A stretch of DNA of 64,000 bases from positions 28,476,305 through 28,540,304 of the forward strand of contig NC_058158.1 of assembly GCF_020080835.1 (NCBI RefSeq), written 5' to 3'. The position numbers and the translations under genes were made by a program. The first letter of the stretch is position 1, and each line of letters starts with the position of its first letter. Below the pieces are notes generated by a model. That model searched no databases. It was given only the letters and a program-made list of their open reading frames with translations, and had not been told where the DNA came from. Shown piece after piece: positions 1 through 11,398 of the stretch. The stretch is from Cotesia glomerata (Eukaryota > Arthropoda > Insecta > Hymenoptera > Braconidae).

Positions 1-3000
1 ATTACATAATATCCCAGACATGACAATTATTACAGTTTCAAAAAATTCATCTCCAAATTTTAAAAACTGAGATGTTATCTTTTTCTTTTCTAGCAGTAAA
101 AATTCTTATTTAAACCATAAATTTTACAGTTTCCGATAGAAAATAGGTAAAATAGAACTGAGGGCTTAATAGCATCCTCATTGGTTAGTTTTAGAATTAC
201 ATAGTTGTTTGTAAAGTAAGAAACTTAAAGTTTTCTGCAAGATGAAGAAGTCAAATACTAGATTCTCTCGATGTGAAAACACATGCTCTACACACACCGT
301 CAATCGATCTGAACTCAACTGTAGAGTGTATTTTCGTATTTAAAGGATTGACTAAAACCTGTTTAAATATTATAGTTTCAAACTTTAAAAAGTTTGGAAA
401 ATCCAAAAGTACCCGCCTCATAATCTCATTTTCCATAGTAAAATTGATTAAAATAAAATACTTTTAAATTTTTCGCGCCATTGTCCACCCAGAAAAGAAA
501 AGGTACTGCGGATGTATTGTAAACAAACCTTATTTACATAGATATAAATATACAAACGATTAGCAGATTTTTAGTTTATTGGTAATTATGAATAAGCTAC
601 ATTGAATTAGACCGTGATTTTCGAAAGGACTTAGTTTTAGACAATACTGAAGCGTATAAAAAATGGACTTGATCAGTTAAGTTTTTCGGCAGTTATCGTG
701 ACCACGCCAGTTCCATCCAATTTGACGTACGGACTCCCACGGAGTAATTTTTTTAAACATTTTTGCACGCCTCAAAGCGCGAATGGCGTGAGGTTGTGCT
801 TTATACTCGACTCGTCAAGGTCAAGCAATTTTGTGATCTTTGAATGCCTCTATCACAACCATATTACACTTATACAATAATATAAGTAAATATACACCGA
901 GAAAACACTTAAATTAAACCATCTTTTACTTTCCAAAATTATTTCATGTTGTTATATTGAAAAAAAAAAAAACGTTTTGAAAAAAATTTTACGTGGACGT
1001 CCGGATGTCACCCCATTTTGAATGTACCAACGATTACTCTCGACCAAATTGATATTTCAAGACCGGACCTTTTTTATTAGTTTAAGAATGCGATGAACTG
1101 GATCCGTATTTCATATCAATAGCCTAGGTTACGTATTTTTTTTTTTAATTGAATTTTCATTAAAATTTACTACGGTACAACCGTACAAAGACAAACGAAC
1201 GTTTCTTATTTGTTACGTGAAAACTATGGCGCCACTTGATCAAACTAGATTTTTTTAGACTGCGTGTGCATATGACAAGAAAAAAGGGCGCTGATATTTA
1301 AAAAAAAAAATAAAAAATACTCTGTAAGAAATTACTTAATTATAATTTTTTTTTTTTTTTTTTTTTAAATCAATTACACAATTAATTTATATCTTAAAAA
1401 ATAAATGAGCGTTATGAGGTGTGCACTTTTGGATTTTCTAAACTTTTTTATTTATTTAAAAAGCAAAATGTCTTTTAATTATGTCATAAGTGTTGAAACT
1501 AGTGTTTTTCCATGACATTTATGTGTAAATATTGTTCTACAACTGCGATAGAAAATAAATAGAGACAATTTTAGTTCAAGACAACCTCATCTGCTTCGCT
1601 TATGAGGTGTGCATAATTGAATTATGCATGTACCAGGACAGATCTGGCTTAATATGGCTAGGTATGTCCTAATAAGATTTGATATGCTTATATAAGCCCT
1701 GAGAGTTAAGTTTGAGGTGTTAAGTTATCAAATAAAAATTTAATTCCCTAACGAGCTTATTTGACATGTGTTTTAATTAAATCAATTAACATTCGCTAGA
1801 TACAAGATGTTAGTTGTCGTACAAATTTTATAAAAAATTGAAAAAATTATATTAGATGACCCTGCAAAATTTTGGTTTTGTTAAAAAATTTCCATTTTAA
1901 AACATTTATTTCTATATATTTTACACTATACATAATCTAGGTAGTTCTTGATAATTAAAAAACGAACATTCTTCTTTTTGAATTACATATAAAAATAATA
2001 ATCATAGGTTGTTTTTAACTTTCAATGTTTACCGACGTGTAAATAAATTTTAACGTTTTATATTTTAAATGAGTAAAATTAAAAATTACAGACTAGAGAG
2101 AAAATTTCGTAATTTTGTAAGACGAGAAAATGAAAAGATTTTTTTTACTCTTAGTGGTCACAATCCAGCTGTCTATCCTTGTGTTTCTTATCATTTTTGT
2201 TGAAGCAACAAATTTCCTTTTACTTCCAAGTAAAGAATCTTTGCGCATTATAATGCTCCTTTCACACGCCCTTTTCACTTGGTTTCTTCTATTCAGAGTA
2301 TTTCCATTTCCATTTTCCGCTTTTGACTCAAAGTAGGCGCACTATTTCTTAGGAGCATGAATTCAATGTTCATATTTCTCATTTCATAACTAAAATTTTT
2401 TTTTTACTTTTTCTTAATATTTAAATTCTAAAAGAGACCAAAGTTGCTCAGGTGGGAAAGGAACGAATTGGATAGTTAGGAATCATCCAGACGCGAAGCT
2501 TAATTAATCGAAAAGACTGGGTAGCATAATCATAACTTAGCGATTTCTCGCGGCTATATTTCACAAGTTTTAATCGCTCCAACTAGATCGTTTAATCATC
2601 TCTATACTAAAGCAACTTTTGTAACTTTTTTTTAATTTTCATTTTACCTTTTTTGTGCTCAAGACGGAATACTTTTAGTTATGAGTTGTCGTGTCACAAG
2701 ATTTACGATTTAGACTTAGATATTTTAAATTATAGTTAGCTATTTATTCAGGATTAAATGCATGCATCTAACAAAAGCTCAACCCTTAAGACGTATTAAT
2801 TAATGATACTATTAAGAGTTTCATTTTTTTTTATTTTAGTAATAAATTTTTCGGTAAAAAATACCACACTAAAGTGGTAAAACAAGTGCATTGTTGCAGA
2901 AAAAAAAACATTTCACCCGAAATATCTGACAATGCTTCAGGTCAGTAAACTTTAATAATAAAAAGGAAAAATCAATGTGTTCTTTCATCCGCGCTGATTG

Positions 3001-3543
3001 GGATATACGCATGTCTACCCCTATTATTACAATAAGATTAAAAATACACGATTCGACAAGAAAAACCAGAATTATAATTACTGATTTTAGAATAATTAGA
3101 TCGGATATTAATTTAATCAAGTTCTAACATTTTTGTATGAAGTAAAAAGCAGAAGAATTCGAGAGTTATGGAATTGAAATAAAATTTTGAGGGTTATTCT
3201 ACACTCTTTATTACAAGTAATAAATATAACATTTGCATGACGACTTAAGGGATGACTTTTAGTGTTGTCACTGTTATTTTAAACTTTCTGCCACTCGTTT
3301 CATCACTATATCACTACGGAATATTCAATCTCATGCATTGTTTAATTCTACAGTAATATGATTTATTCACCGTAAAGCATTTTTTTTATGTGGCCATATA
3401 TACACTGATAAAAAAGTTAACTTAAGTCAAGAAAATAAATCTTAAACCTAGAATACCATTTTTAAGCAAACGATTTTCTTGATTCAAGAAAAAAATTCTT
3501 GAGCTGCACGAGAAAAAAATTATTGATCAATGCATCAAAAAAT
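1..3543. other. AT-rich non-coding DNA with MITE fragments
   Basis: No convincing gene. Short hydrophobic open frames, such as one at 2130-2336, look like chance products of AT-rich DNA. Fragments of one dispersed repeat are visible: a motif beginning AAGTTTGGAAAATCCAAAAG near 380-400, and its reverse complement near 1425-1450. The same motif recurs near 49,240 and 50,166. A small hairpin (CCTCAT...ATGAGG around a TGCTTCGCT loop) lies at 1585-1607. Confidence 0.6.
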
Positions 3544-3643
3544 CTTATATATAAAATTTAACACTTTTATGTGTAAATTTAATACTCTTTTGAGTTAATT
3601 CTGCTAAGTGAACACAAAAAAGTGTTAAATATTTATATATAAG
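3544..3643. mobile_element. Small foldback MITE
   Basis: The ends are imperfect inverted repeats: CTTATATATAAA followed by TTTAACACTTTT on the left, and AAAAGTGTTAAAT followed by TTATATATAAG on the right. It is followed by the tract AAAATTTTTTACTGTGTA. The same tract follows a second foldback MITE at 22,765-22,932, so the two probably belong to related families. It has no coding capacity. Confidence 0.5.
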
Positions 3644-4737
3644 ATCCATTTTTTTACGAAATGGCGCAAAATTTTTTACTGTGTAAGAAAATATTTTTGG
3701 TTAAAGTGCATTTTTCTTGGTCCATAAATTTTTTTCTCAGATTTTGCTCGACCCCCTCCCGTCTCCTCTAATCTCACGTAAGATTTTTCAGAATGCGTAT
3801 TTTTAATGTAATTAAAATAATCAATGCTTCATTGCGTTAGGTTTACTTAAAACAATAATTTGCTTATAAGCTTGTTTTATTTAAGACTGATCTTCACGTC
3901 TTATCGTACACGGAAAAAAAATTTTTTTTTAAATTATCGTTAAATTCACTGTAATCGTGGGTCACAATGTAGCTCGTCATTTATTAGCATTTTTTAGGTA
4001 AAAATTATAAAAAAATTCATTTATTTTACGATAAAATTAAACCGCGATAAATATTGTTACATATGATTTAACCATATTTTAGTAGAGAAACATTTTTTAC
4101 TCAATTTAACTCAATTTTACACTATTTCTTGCAAAAAAAAAATTAGGCGATATTTGCTGAGACCACACGGAAAAATAATCTGTGGAAATGACAGATATGG
4201 GAATGTTAAATTGACATGGTTAGATTTTGTTAGATTTACAAAGAAAAACTGTCAAATTTACAGAAATAATATGTGAAAATAACATAATCATACGATGTCA
4301 GATTTACATATAAAAACTGTCAAATTTACAGTAATAATATGTAAAAGTTAATTAGGGAGCCTGGGGCACGACGGTACCACTAACGGTTTTTGACGGTTTC
4401 TGTAGGTTTTCACCATCAAATTCGTTTATTTTCCGTCTATTTCAAATAAATCGGTCAAAATTTTGCAAAAAATAAAAAAAAAGTTTTTTTCTGGGGTACG
4501 ACCGCCCTCTCCCCAAAAAATTATATGGAAAAAAATTTTTTTTTTTTTTGAAGCCATTATCATCAAAATCTAGATATTCTCCTCCCAGAAAACGTCATTA
4601 AGAGAAAACCACGATTCTTACGAGTCTTGAGTATCGCCGAGAACTCAAAGAAAAAAAATCAAAATAAAGCAAAAAAAAAAAGACCTCAGTTAAACAAAAA
4701 AAAAATTAAATTAAAACCAAAAAATTTGAAAAAAAGC

Positions 4738-5720
4738 TTACATCTTTAAAAATGTCAATAGTTCACAAGATACAAGGTCATTTCTTAATTATTGATATTT
4801 TTAAAGATGCACTGAGAAAAAAGAAATTTTTATCCAGAAAAAAGTCGTTTAAGATGAATTTTGGTTTTTTGACAAAAAATATCAATATCTATCATGATAA
4901 TAATATGTTGGCATTAATTTCGATATATTAACAAATGAATGTGTTCACTTGAATTAAACAATAAATACTTTGATTAGTTCGATCAATTCTTGAGACAAGA
5001 AAATATATTCTTGAAAATTATCAAGAATATATATTCTTGTGACAAGGAAATTTTCTCAAGAGTAGTACTTTTTTTGTCAGTGTGTATGCTCATCCCGATG
5101 TTACGCTCATCAAAAGCTTTTATTTGAGTAACCACATGCATTTTGATATATTTTTCATATATACATATATATAATATATATAAATATATGAAAAATTGAT
5201 GTGGATACTTAAATGAAAGGTTTTGATGAGTATAATATCGGGATGAGCTTATATCTTTAAAAATATCATTACTTGGCAAGATATCAATATCAGTTCTTAA
5301 TTATTGTCATTTTTTAATATATAAGCTCTTCCCGATGTTACTTCTGGGACACCCTGTATAAATATATAAAATATATGAAAAATTGATGTGGGTACTCAAA
5401 TGAAAGGTCTCGATGAGTGTAATGTCGGGATGAGCTTAGATTTTTAAAAATGTTAATAATTCACAAGATACAAGCTCAATTCTTAATTACTGACATTTTT
5501 AAAGATGTAAGCTCATCCCGATGTTGCACTCATCAAGAGCTTTCGTTTGAGTACCCACATGCATTTTGATATATTTTTCATATATACATATATATAATAT
5601 ATATAAATATACAAAATATATGAAAAATTGATGTGGCTACTCAAATGAAACGTCTTGATGAGTTTATATCTTTAAAACTGTCAATAGTTCACAAGATACA
5701 AGGTCATTTCTTAATTATGT
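4738..5720. repeat. Compound palindromic repeat (GCTCATCCCGATGTTAC family)
   Basis: Several inverted units are built from two blocks. One contains AAGCTCATCCCGATGTTAC, and the other is an AT-only core of (TATA)n flanked by TTTTTCATATATA. Units begin near 4738, 5088, 5318, 5430, 5506 and 5640 in alternating orientation. A GGGACACCCTGTATA motif sits at 5346-5360; I recall this motif as recurrent in insect repeats. A related palindrome recurs at 22,513-22,750. No reading frame is conserved between the units. Confidence 0.6.
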
Positions 5721-6088
5721 ATCTAGGGATAGAGAGCACTTTTGAATGCAGCCTAAGGACTTATCATCATAAATTGACTATTGGTGATAATGATATGAAA
5801 CCATGAAAAGGCCCAACTCCAGGTCAAGACTTTTCCAACGATACCAAATTTAATCATAAAAACCCATTTTATCATATAAATACACTGGCCACAGAATTTG
5901 GTTATTCTCTTAACAATATAGATAAATCTAATATTCATTATTATAGTTATAGCCATAATTTATAGCTATAACTTATAGTTAAATTTGTCATTAACGACAA
6001 ATTTGGGAACTGGGGAAATAAAGGATGAAGGGGGAGGGGGGGACCTTACTCAGTAGGAATTTTCGGTAACCGAAAAAATAATTTGGAC

Positions 6089-6160
6089 AGCCCAGACCGG
6101 GACTCGAACCCGGATCGTTTGGTTACGCGCCAAAGGCTCTACCAGTTATAGCTGGTTATT
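6089..6160 (-). tRNA. tRNA-like relic (Thr-CGT-like), probably a pseudogene or SINE head
   Basis: On the minus strand the T-arm is well formed (CCGGG stem, TTCGAGT loop, CCCGG). The anticodon arm has a perfect 5-bp stem, TTTGG/CCAAA, around a 7-base loop CGCGTAA whose central triplet would be CGT. A GGTAGAGC D-arm segment precedes it. The acceptor stem pairs poorly, and loop position 33 is G instead of the invariant T. A functional tRNA is therefore unlikely. Pol III box B is nearly consensus, so it may be a tRNA-derived SINE head. Confidence 0.5.
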
Positions 6161-6231
6161 ATATGCATCTTTATGCTTTTTACTTTCTATGGTTTGCAGA
6201 TTTGAACAATTATTTTATGTGACCTAATTTT

Positions 6232-6375
6232 TAACTTCCCGCTAAGAAAATCGAAGATTTTCAAAAATCGGGAAGTTATTGTTTTCACCCCGTTTTGCAA
6301 AAATCGAGTTTTCATCAGATCTCGACGTTTGAAGGTCATAGGAAGCTTCCCTGACTACTCCCGCGAGGTTGTCAC

Positions 6376-6429
<54 letters not shown>

Positions 6430-7052
6430 TATGTGAACCGCTTATAACTTTTGAATGGCTTGACCGATTTCATCGCGGTTGGTGCCATTCGAAAGGGCTT
6501 GACCGAACTTAGATTTTAAAAACTATTTGGACTAATTCAGATCAATAAATTTTGAGAAATCTTAAAAAAACTGAAAAAAAAATTTTTTTCAAATGTGGTT
6601 TTTTTGGAATAACTTTTAAACGGCTTAAAGGTTCAATTCCAAAAACTAATCAGCTCTTAACCTCAAAAAACCACGTCGATCGCTACCAGTCCGGTCAAAA
6701 TCGGTTGATTCGTTCGAGAGATATCGTGAACGAAAGAAAACCGAAAAAAGTGTTTTTTCGGAATAACTCCGAATGCTGCCAACCGCGTGAAAATCGGTTT
6801 GTTCATTCAAAAGTTATTGCGGTTTAAAAGTTCAAAAAATAGTGTCTTATCAAATCTCTATCAGACTTTTGAGCTCGAAGAGCTTCAAAGCATAGGGAAG
6901 TAATCTCTTTGAGCTCGGAGAGCTCAAAATAACCCATAAATTGTATTTTTGAGCTCCAAGAGCTCAAAAACGTCATTGGTGCAATTTTAAGCGCCTAAGT
7001 ATGGAATTAGCGGGAAGTTGCAGGGATGGCCTTCAGGGTCAACCGTTTTCCT
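6232..7052 (+). mobile_element. HINE (Helentron-associated non-autonomous element), copy 1, nearly complete
   Basis: The 5' end has TTAACTTCCCGCTAAG (6231-6246). Its inverse, TTAGCGGGAAGTT, lies near but not at the 3' end (7007-7019). It is followed by a stem-loop at 7024-7044 (GGATGGCC, loop TTCAG, GGTCAACC; one mismatch, one G-T pair) and a short T-rich tail. A (GT)n microsatellite sits in the 5' third. An asymmetric sub-terminal inverted repeat, a 3' hairpin and an internal microsatellite are the known HINE/DINE-1 layout. There is no transposase. Other copies lie at 33,125-34,000 (+), 54,107-55,305 (+) and, split and minus, at 28,408-28,670 with 32,894-33,047. Confidence 0.65.
6378..6424 (+). 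repeat. (GT)n microsatellite inside HINE copy 1
   Basis: An uninterrupted GT dinucleotide tract of about 23 units. It sits in the same relative place as the GT tracts of the HINEs at 33.3 and 54.3 kb. Confidence 0.95.
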
Positions 7053-7383
7053 AATTTTTTCAGTTAAAACTTCAATTTTTAGAATCTTTTTTTTGTTTAT
7101 TGTTTACATTTTACGAAATGTGAAATTCTTACTCACAAATAACAAGTTCAATTATTGTTTTAACATAAATTTCACTTTTTTTTTTTTTAAGTGAATTTCA
7201 CATTTTTTTAATGTCATTATTACATTGAAAAACTGTAAAATTAACAGTTTTAGATTGACAGTTTTCACAATGTAAAAATAACATTTTTAACTTTGTAAAA
7301 TTGACATTTTTGGGTTGACAGCGGTAAATCTGTAAATTTGACAGTTTTTTCTGTAATTTCGACAGAGTCGTTTTTCCGTGCAC

Positions 7384-8261
7384 CCTCTCCCCTCATGACA
7401 TTGGGTCAGGTTTGACTCGAGCCCCTCACGCCCTTAAAAATCGCACGTAATTATTGGATGTCTCCTGATTTATTCATTCGAAAAAAAAAAGTACATCTCA
7501 GAGGAAAAAAACATCTCCTATATGATAGGATGAAGAAGTTGATATAACACAAGAGACGAAGAGTGAAAAATATTTGAAAAGGTTGACTGTTACCTTATAT
7601 ACTCTAGAGATACCTAGCAAGGATAAGATATGTCAAGTTATACATTGATCTATCCGATATCTCCGATTCTATCCTCTCGAGTTTGCGATTATAAGCTTTA
7701 GTTGCATTTTAAAAAATTCAGTTAAGGAAAATTCAAGTCGAATTTCATAAAAATTAATATGGCTTACATTGATTCAGTAAAGTTAGATGCACTGTGAAAT
7801 TGATACCCGTGAAGAAATTTTCTGATCTGGTAATATATATGGCTATATATTGGCTATATATCGAACTTGAAACATCGACAGATATGACCATATTAAACCT
7901 CGTTTTGAATCACAAAAAGTATTCACAAATATTAACATCGTTTGTTGGATGAGTGAATGAAAATTTAAGTGAAGAGACTTATAATAATTCACCGCGTGTG
8001 TTAAGGTAGTACTACCGGTTTTAGTATTGACACTCAGAATTTGATGAAACTTGGCATATAGGCGCATAATAATATCTTAATTAGCCACTCAAATTTTTGG
8101 AGGAATACAAAGAACTGAAAAAAAGATATTAATATTTACATATTTTTGCCTTTACCATTGATCCTAATGGAAAGCACAGACTTTATTTTATTTCACAAAA
8201 CTGGACGTTCAGATTTTTATAAAAATTAAGACAATGAGAGAAAATAACATCTAAAATATAA
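7384..8261. other. Non-coding AT-rich spacer
   Basis: No gene, RNA or clear repeat was recognised. The short minus-strand open frame at 7843-8067 has no recognisable motif. Confidence 0.5.
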
Positions 8262-8866
8262 GGTACCCGCGGATAACAAGGCCTGTTGGGTAATAAGGCC
8301 TAAGTGATAGAAATGACATTTAAAATAACCGCTTCCGCTAAAGGCTTCTCTAGTAGAAGCGTCTAGCATATAGAAATGTCGCTACAAGTTTATAGAATCC
8401 CGATACAACGTTCCCTGTCTTCTATATTTTATCATCCGTCATATGCTAAAGTAGCGCAAAAGAATTCCTTAAAAAATGATTTAAGTAAATGGTAAACAAT
8501 TTTTATAATTTTATATTTAATATTTTAAAATCATTGTTCTAATTTTTATTAACATCTTAAAAAGTATTGTTGCTAAATTTAAGTGATGATTGATCTCTAA
8601 TACCAATTTTATTAAGTATAGAATAACTATTTCCAGTATGTTTAACCCGCAGGCCTTATTACCTTACCGTAGTAAAATAAGGCCTACTCGCAAGGTTTTT
8701 GAAAAAATTTAATTTTATGTTTATTTAAGGTGAAAATTACCATTACTCCATTATATTTTATGGCTAATGTATTAATATAAAAATTAATGATACATTTCAA
8801 TAATTAAATGCAATATTTTCGATTTTTTTCAAAATCTCCCTTAGCTAGGCCTTATTACCCGCCAGT
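8262..8866. mobile_element. Putative MITE with GGGTAATAAGGCCTA ends
   Basis: GGGTAATAAGGCCTA near the left end (about 8289-8303) is the inverse of TAGGCCTTATTACCC near the right end (about 8847-8862). Two internal GGCCTTATTACC-like motifs lie near 8651 and 8683. The interior is AT-rich and non-coding. The exact ends and a target duplication could not be fixed. Confidence 0.45.
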
Positions 8867-9747
8867 ATCTTATTTAATAACAATCAGTATGGTTTCTCTC
8901 ATATACGAGAATATTTGTTAATAAAAAACATTCAAAATTTATCTCTGTCTCTCTTTCTTCAACGCGATTTAATATAGGGAAATCTACTGCGTTAATCAAA
9001 TAAGATTAGGTTTTGGGATTTGACTCTTGTGATAACGGTAGTACTACCTTAATACAATCGTAGTATTTATTGTGGACATAAACTTATAGCTTCAATCATC
9101 ATCTTTACAGGATGGTATATTAGCTTGCAAACAGATTATAAAGGCGTATAAATAATTATACGTCGACTTTTTTTTGTTCAATAGAAAAGATTAAAGTACA
9201 TTAATATAATTAACTACAATTTTAGTTTTTATATTTCATATTTTAAATATTTTTTTTCCTTAAATGAACTTCTAATCGGCTTTTCTCCTTTCTTCTGCTT
9301 TCCCTTTACCCATTCTTTTTATGAATTTTCTGTACCATACTTATCAACCGTAGATATTATTCATATATAATCTAACTCTTTACATAAATAATGTTTTGTT
9401 CTTTTTGGTATTTAGTCAACAGGACATAAAATTTTTTATTTTAATTTCCATTTGTCGCTATTAACGATACAAGTAATGGTGTAATTTGGCTCCTCTTTAC
9501 AAGCTGGCAATAAATGATTCGCACTTTCCGCAAAGACACAATGATAACTGATTCTGCAGTACAATTTTCAACATGGGTACTAGGAGGGATTTATGACGCA
9601 CTTAGCTGGCGAGCACCCTATGTATGCATGTCTAAAAGAAATATAGTTCCCACATCGTATTTTTTAAGTAAAACATCTTTGATCGCAACCGTGGAGTAAG
9701 TTTCGATTAATTCAACAAAACTCGATTCATTTTTCAATCACAATTTT
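8867..9747. other. Non-coding AT-rich spacer
   Basis: Nothing gene-like was recognised. The 61-codon frame at 9514-9699 has no motif and no flanking splice or promoter support. Confidence 0.5.
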
Positions 9748-9785
9748 CAACTTCCCGCTAAGAAAATTGAAAATTTTCAAACAAA
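9748..9785 (+). mobile_element. HINE 5'-end fragment
   Basis: AACTTCCCGCTAAGAAAATT followed by GAAAATTTTC matches the first bases of the HINEs at 6.2, 33.1 and 54.1 kb. Similarity stops by about 9785, shortly before the DIRS-like element, so the HINE is truncated. Confidence 0.6.
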
Positions 9786-10047
9786 TAAAAAAATTATATT
9801 ACGAGTCTCGTCCTTCGAGATTACATTGTAGTACCGTCAGTTCTACTAATACAAGCCACAAATTTTAGATTTTATTATTTAAAATTTTCCCGGTACTGAC
9901 TACCGCGCGTTCTGCCGTCACTCTTAATAACGTTTTTTGTGCAAGTACAAGTTGCAAGCAGATATTTTTACAGCGTCACTTTTAATTAAAAAAAGGAATA
10001 AAAGAAGCAGATTAAATTGTCAATCAGAAGTAAAAAATTTCTCTAAC

Positions 10048-11398
10048 ATGGGAAAGAGTAAAAAATGGAGTAGACAGCGGAGTAGGGATCGAGATGAAGA
10101 TAGAGATATCAACAAACGTGTTTGTAGGTTAGAACAAATTCTTGGCGAATTTATAAAGGAGACTAGAGAAAAAATTTTCTCTAAAAAAGGTAATGTAAAT
10201 TACAGCAATGAAAAAATTAATATATATTACACAATTAATTGTCAGATCTGTATATGCGTAAAGATATACAGGAACAATTTTGTGTATGCTGGCGTCATAT
10301 ACTCGAACAGTGAGACATGTACGTGCATTCTGGCTAGTAAATTTTGTACGTAGGCGACAAAAATCACTAGTGCATGATTTTTATAGAAAAATTATTTTCA
10401 GATGATCAGCAAAAAGCTGCACAGAACAATGAAAATAAGCCGGTTAATGACCAAGATGACAAGCTTGCTGATCAGCAATCAGATGGTTCTGGAGAGGCAC
10501 CAGTGGTCGAAGATAAGGCATCTGAGGTCTCGGTTGATAAGACAGCAGAGATAATACCGCCATCGGCAGTTGAAGATGGCGAGAGTGCGGTCAATATGCT
10601 TGATGAGGAAACCGAGACTGTCCTTGGAGACAATCCTTCTGCAGACAATAAAGAATTGTTAGATTTACACCAAAGCCTGGTCTCTAGGTGGCCCACATGG
10701 ATGGCTGAGGGCCTGAAAAAAGAGACAAAGGAGGTTATAGTAGATAAATATTCCCGCAAAGGAAATATTAATCTAGAGGCTCCAGAACTGAACGAGGAAG
10801 TTCTGGCCTCATTAAATGAAACAGGTGTCAAAAGAGACAAACTGTTTATTGTAGAACAGAACTTGGTCGGTTCTGCGATGGCGGCACTGGGTAAATCTAT
10901 CACGATGGTTTTAAATGACAATAAGGAGCCGGTAGATCGGTGGAAATGCTAGCAGATGCAGGAAAGTTACTGGCGCAAGCGCACTATCAAATTTCATCTG
11001 CCAGGAAATCCTTTATTTCACCAGGTCTGACTAAGACAGTGAAAGAGCTGCTGCAAAAAACCAAGCCTGGTACTTTCCTTTACGGGGAAAAGTTGACGGA
11101 AAAAATTAAGACAGCAAAATCAATCGAGAAGTTGGGTAAAGAAATAAAGAACGCACCTAACTCATCTTCAACTACCTCTGGGAATAAATTTAGAGGGGCA
11201 GTACAAAAACCCTCAACGTTGTCGAGGACTTTAAACTGGCGCAGCCCATGTACGGGTCAGGGGAACCCGCATATCGGCCAGAAGCTTCCGTACCAGAAGT
11301 TTCCCAGGTCAACTTCCCAGAACAGCAAGACGATGTACAGCAATTCATCGAGCCAGGCGAAGTCAAATCGGTCAACACTTCAGGACAAGAGGAAATAG
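10048..11398 (+). pseudogene. gag: DIRS-like gag, apparently spliced, frameshifted
   Basis: Probable exon 1 (10,048-10,189) encodes a basic start, MGKSKKWSRQRSRDRDEDRD, then a short coiled-coil-like stretch. A GTAATG donor at 10,190 and a TTTTCAG acceptor ending at 10,401 define a 212-bp phase-1 intron. Joining them keeps the acidic downstream frame (DDQQKAAQNN). The second part has the DIRS gag features RWPTWMAEGL and YSRKGN...LEAPELNEEV. It is followed, in another frame, by LADAGKLLAQAHYQ...SARKSF and the LTEKIKTAKSIEKLGKEIK helix. The frame change near 10,937 looks like loss of one base in a GG run. Gag ends at a TAG at 11,396-11,398, overlapping RT by about 150 bp. The protein would coat element RNA in virus-like particles. 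The intron is inferred from signals and frame, not from RNA. Confidence 0.75.
10190..10401 (+). other. Putative phase-1 intron within DIRS-like gag
   Basis: It begins GTAATG, ends ATTATTTTCAG and is 212 bp long. The last base of exon 1 (G, 10,189) supplies the first base of an aspartate codon completed by AT at 10,402. The acceptor's own final G would give the same codon, so the frame is preserved. Read through unspliced, the exon 1 frame stops at 10,351-10,353. Confidence 0.6.

Larger units (their letters stand above)
4166..7380. mobile_element. Possible interrupted CACGGAAAAA-ended DNA element
   Basis: The left end reads CACGGAAAAA (4166-4175). The right end reads TTTTTCCGTG, finishing at 7380. 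Both flanks carry several copies of a sub-terminal motif, CTGTCAAATTTACAG on the left (4228-4340) and its relatives in inverted orientation on the right (7215-7360). The 2.8 kb between them holds unrelated repeats, including a palindromic repeat and a full HINE. The simplest reading is one non-autonomous element split by later insertions. The alternative is two separate solo fragments. Confidence 0.35.

Noticed and set aside
2130..2336. 68-codon frame starting with a hydrophobic leader (MKRFFLLLVVTIQLS)
   Set aside because: T-rich DNA yields such leaders by chance. There is no cysteine pattern, splice site or promoter around it.
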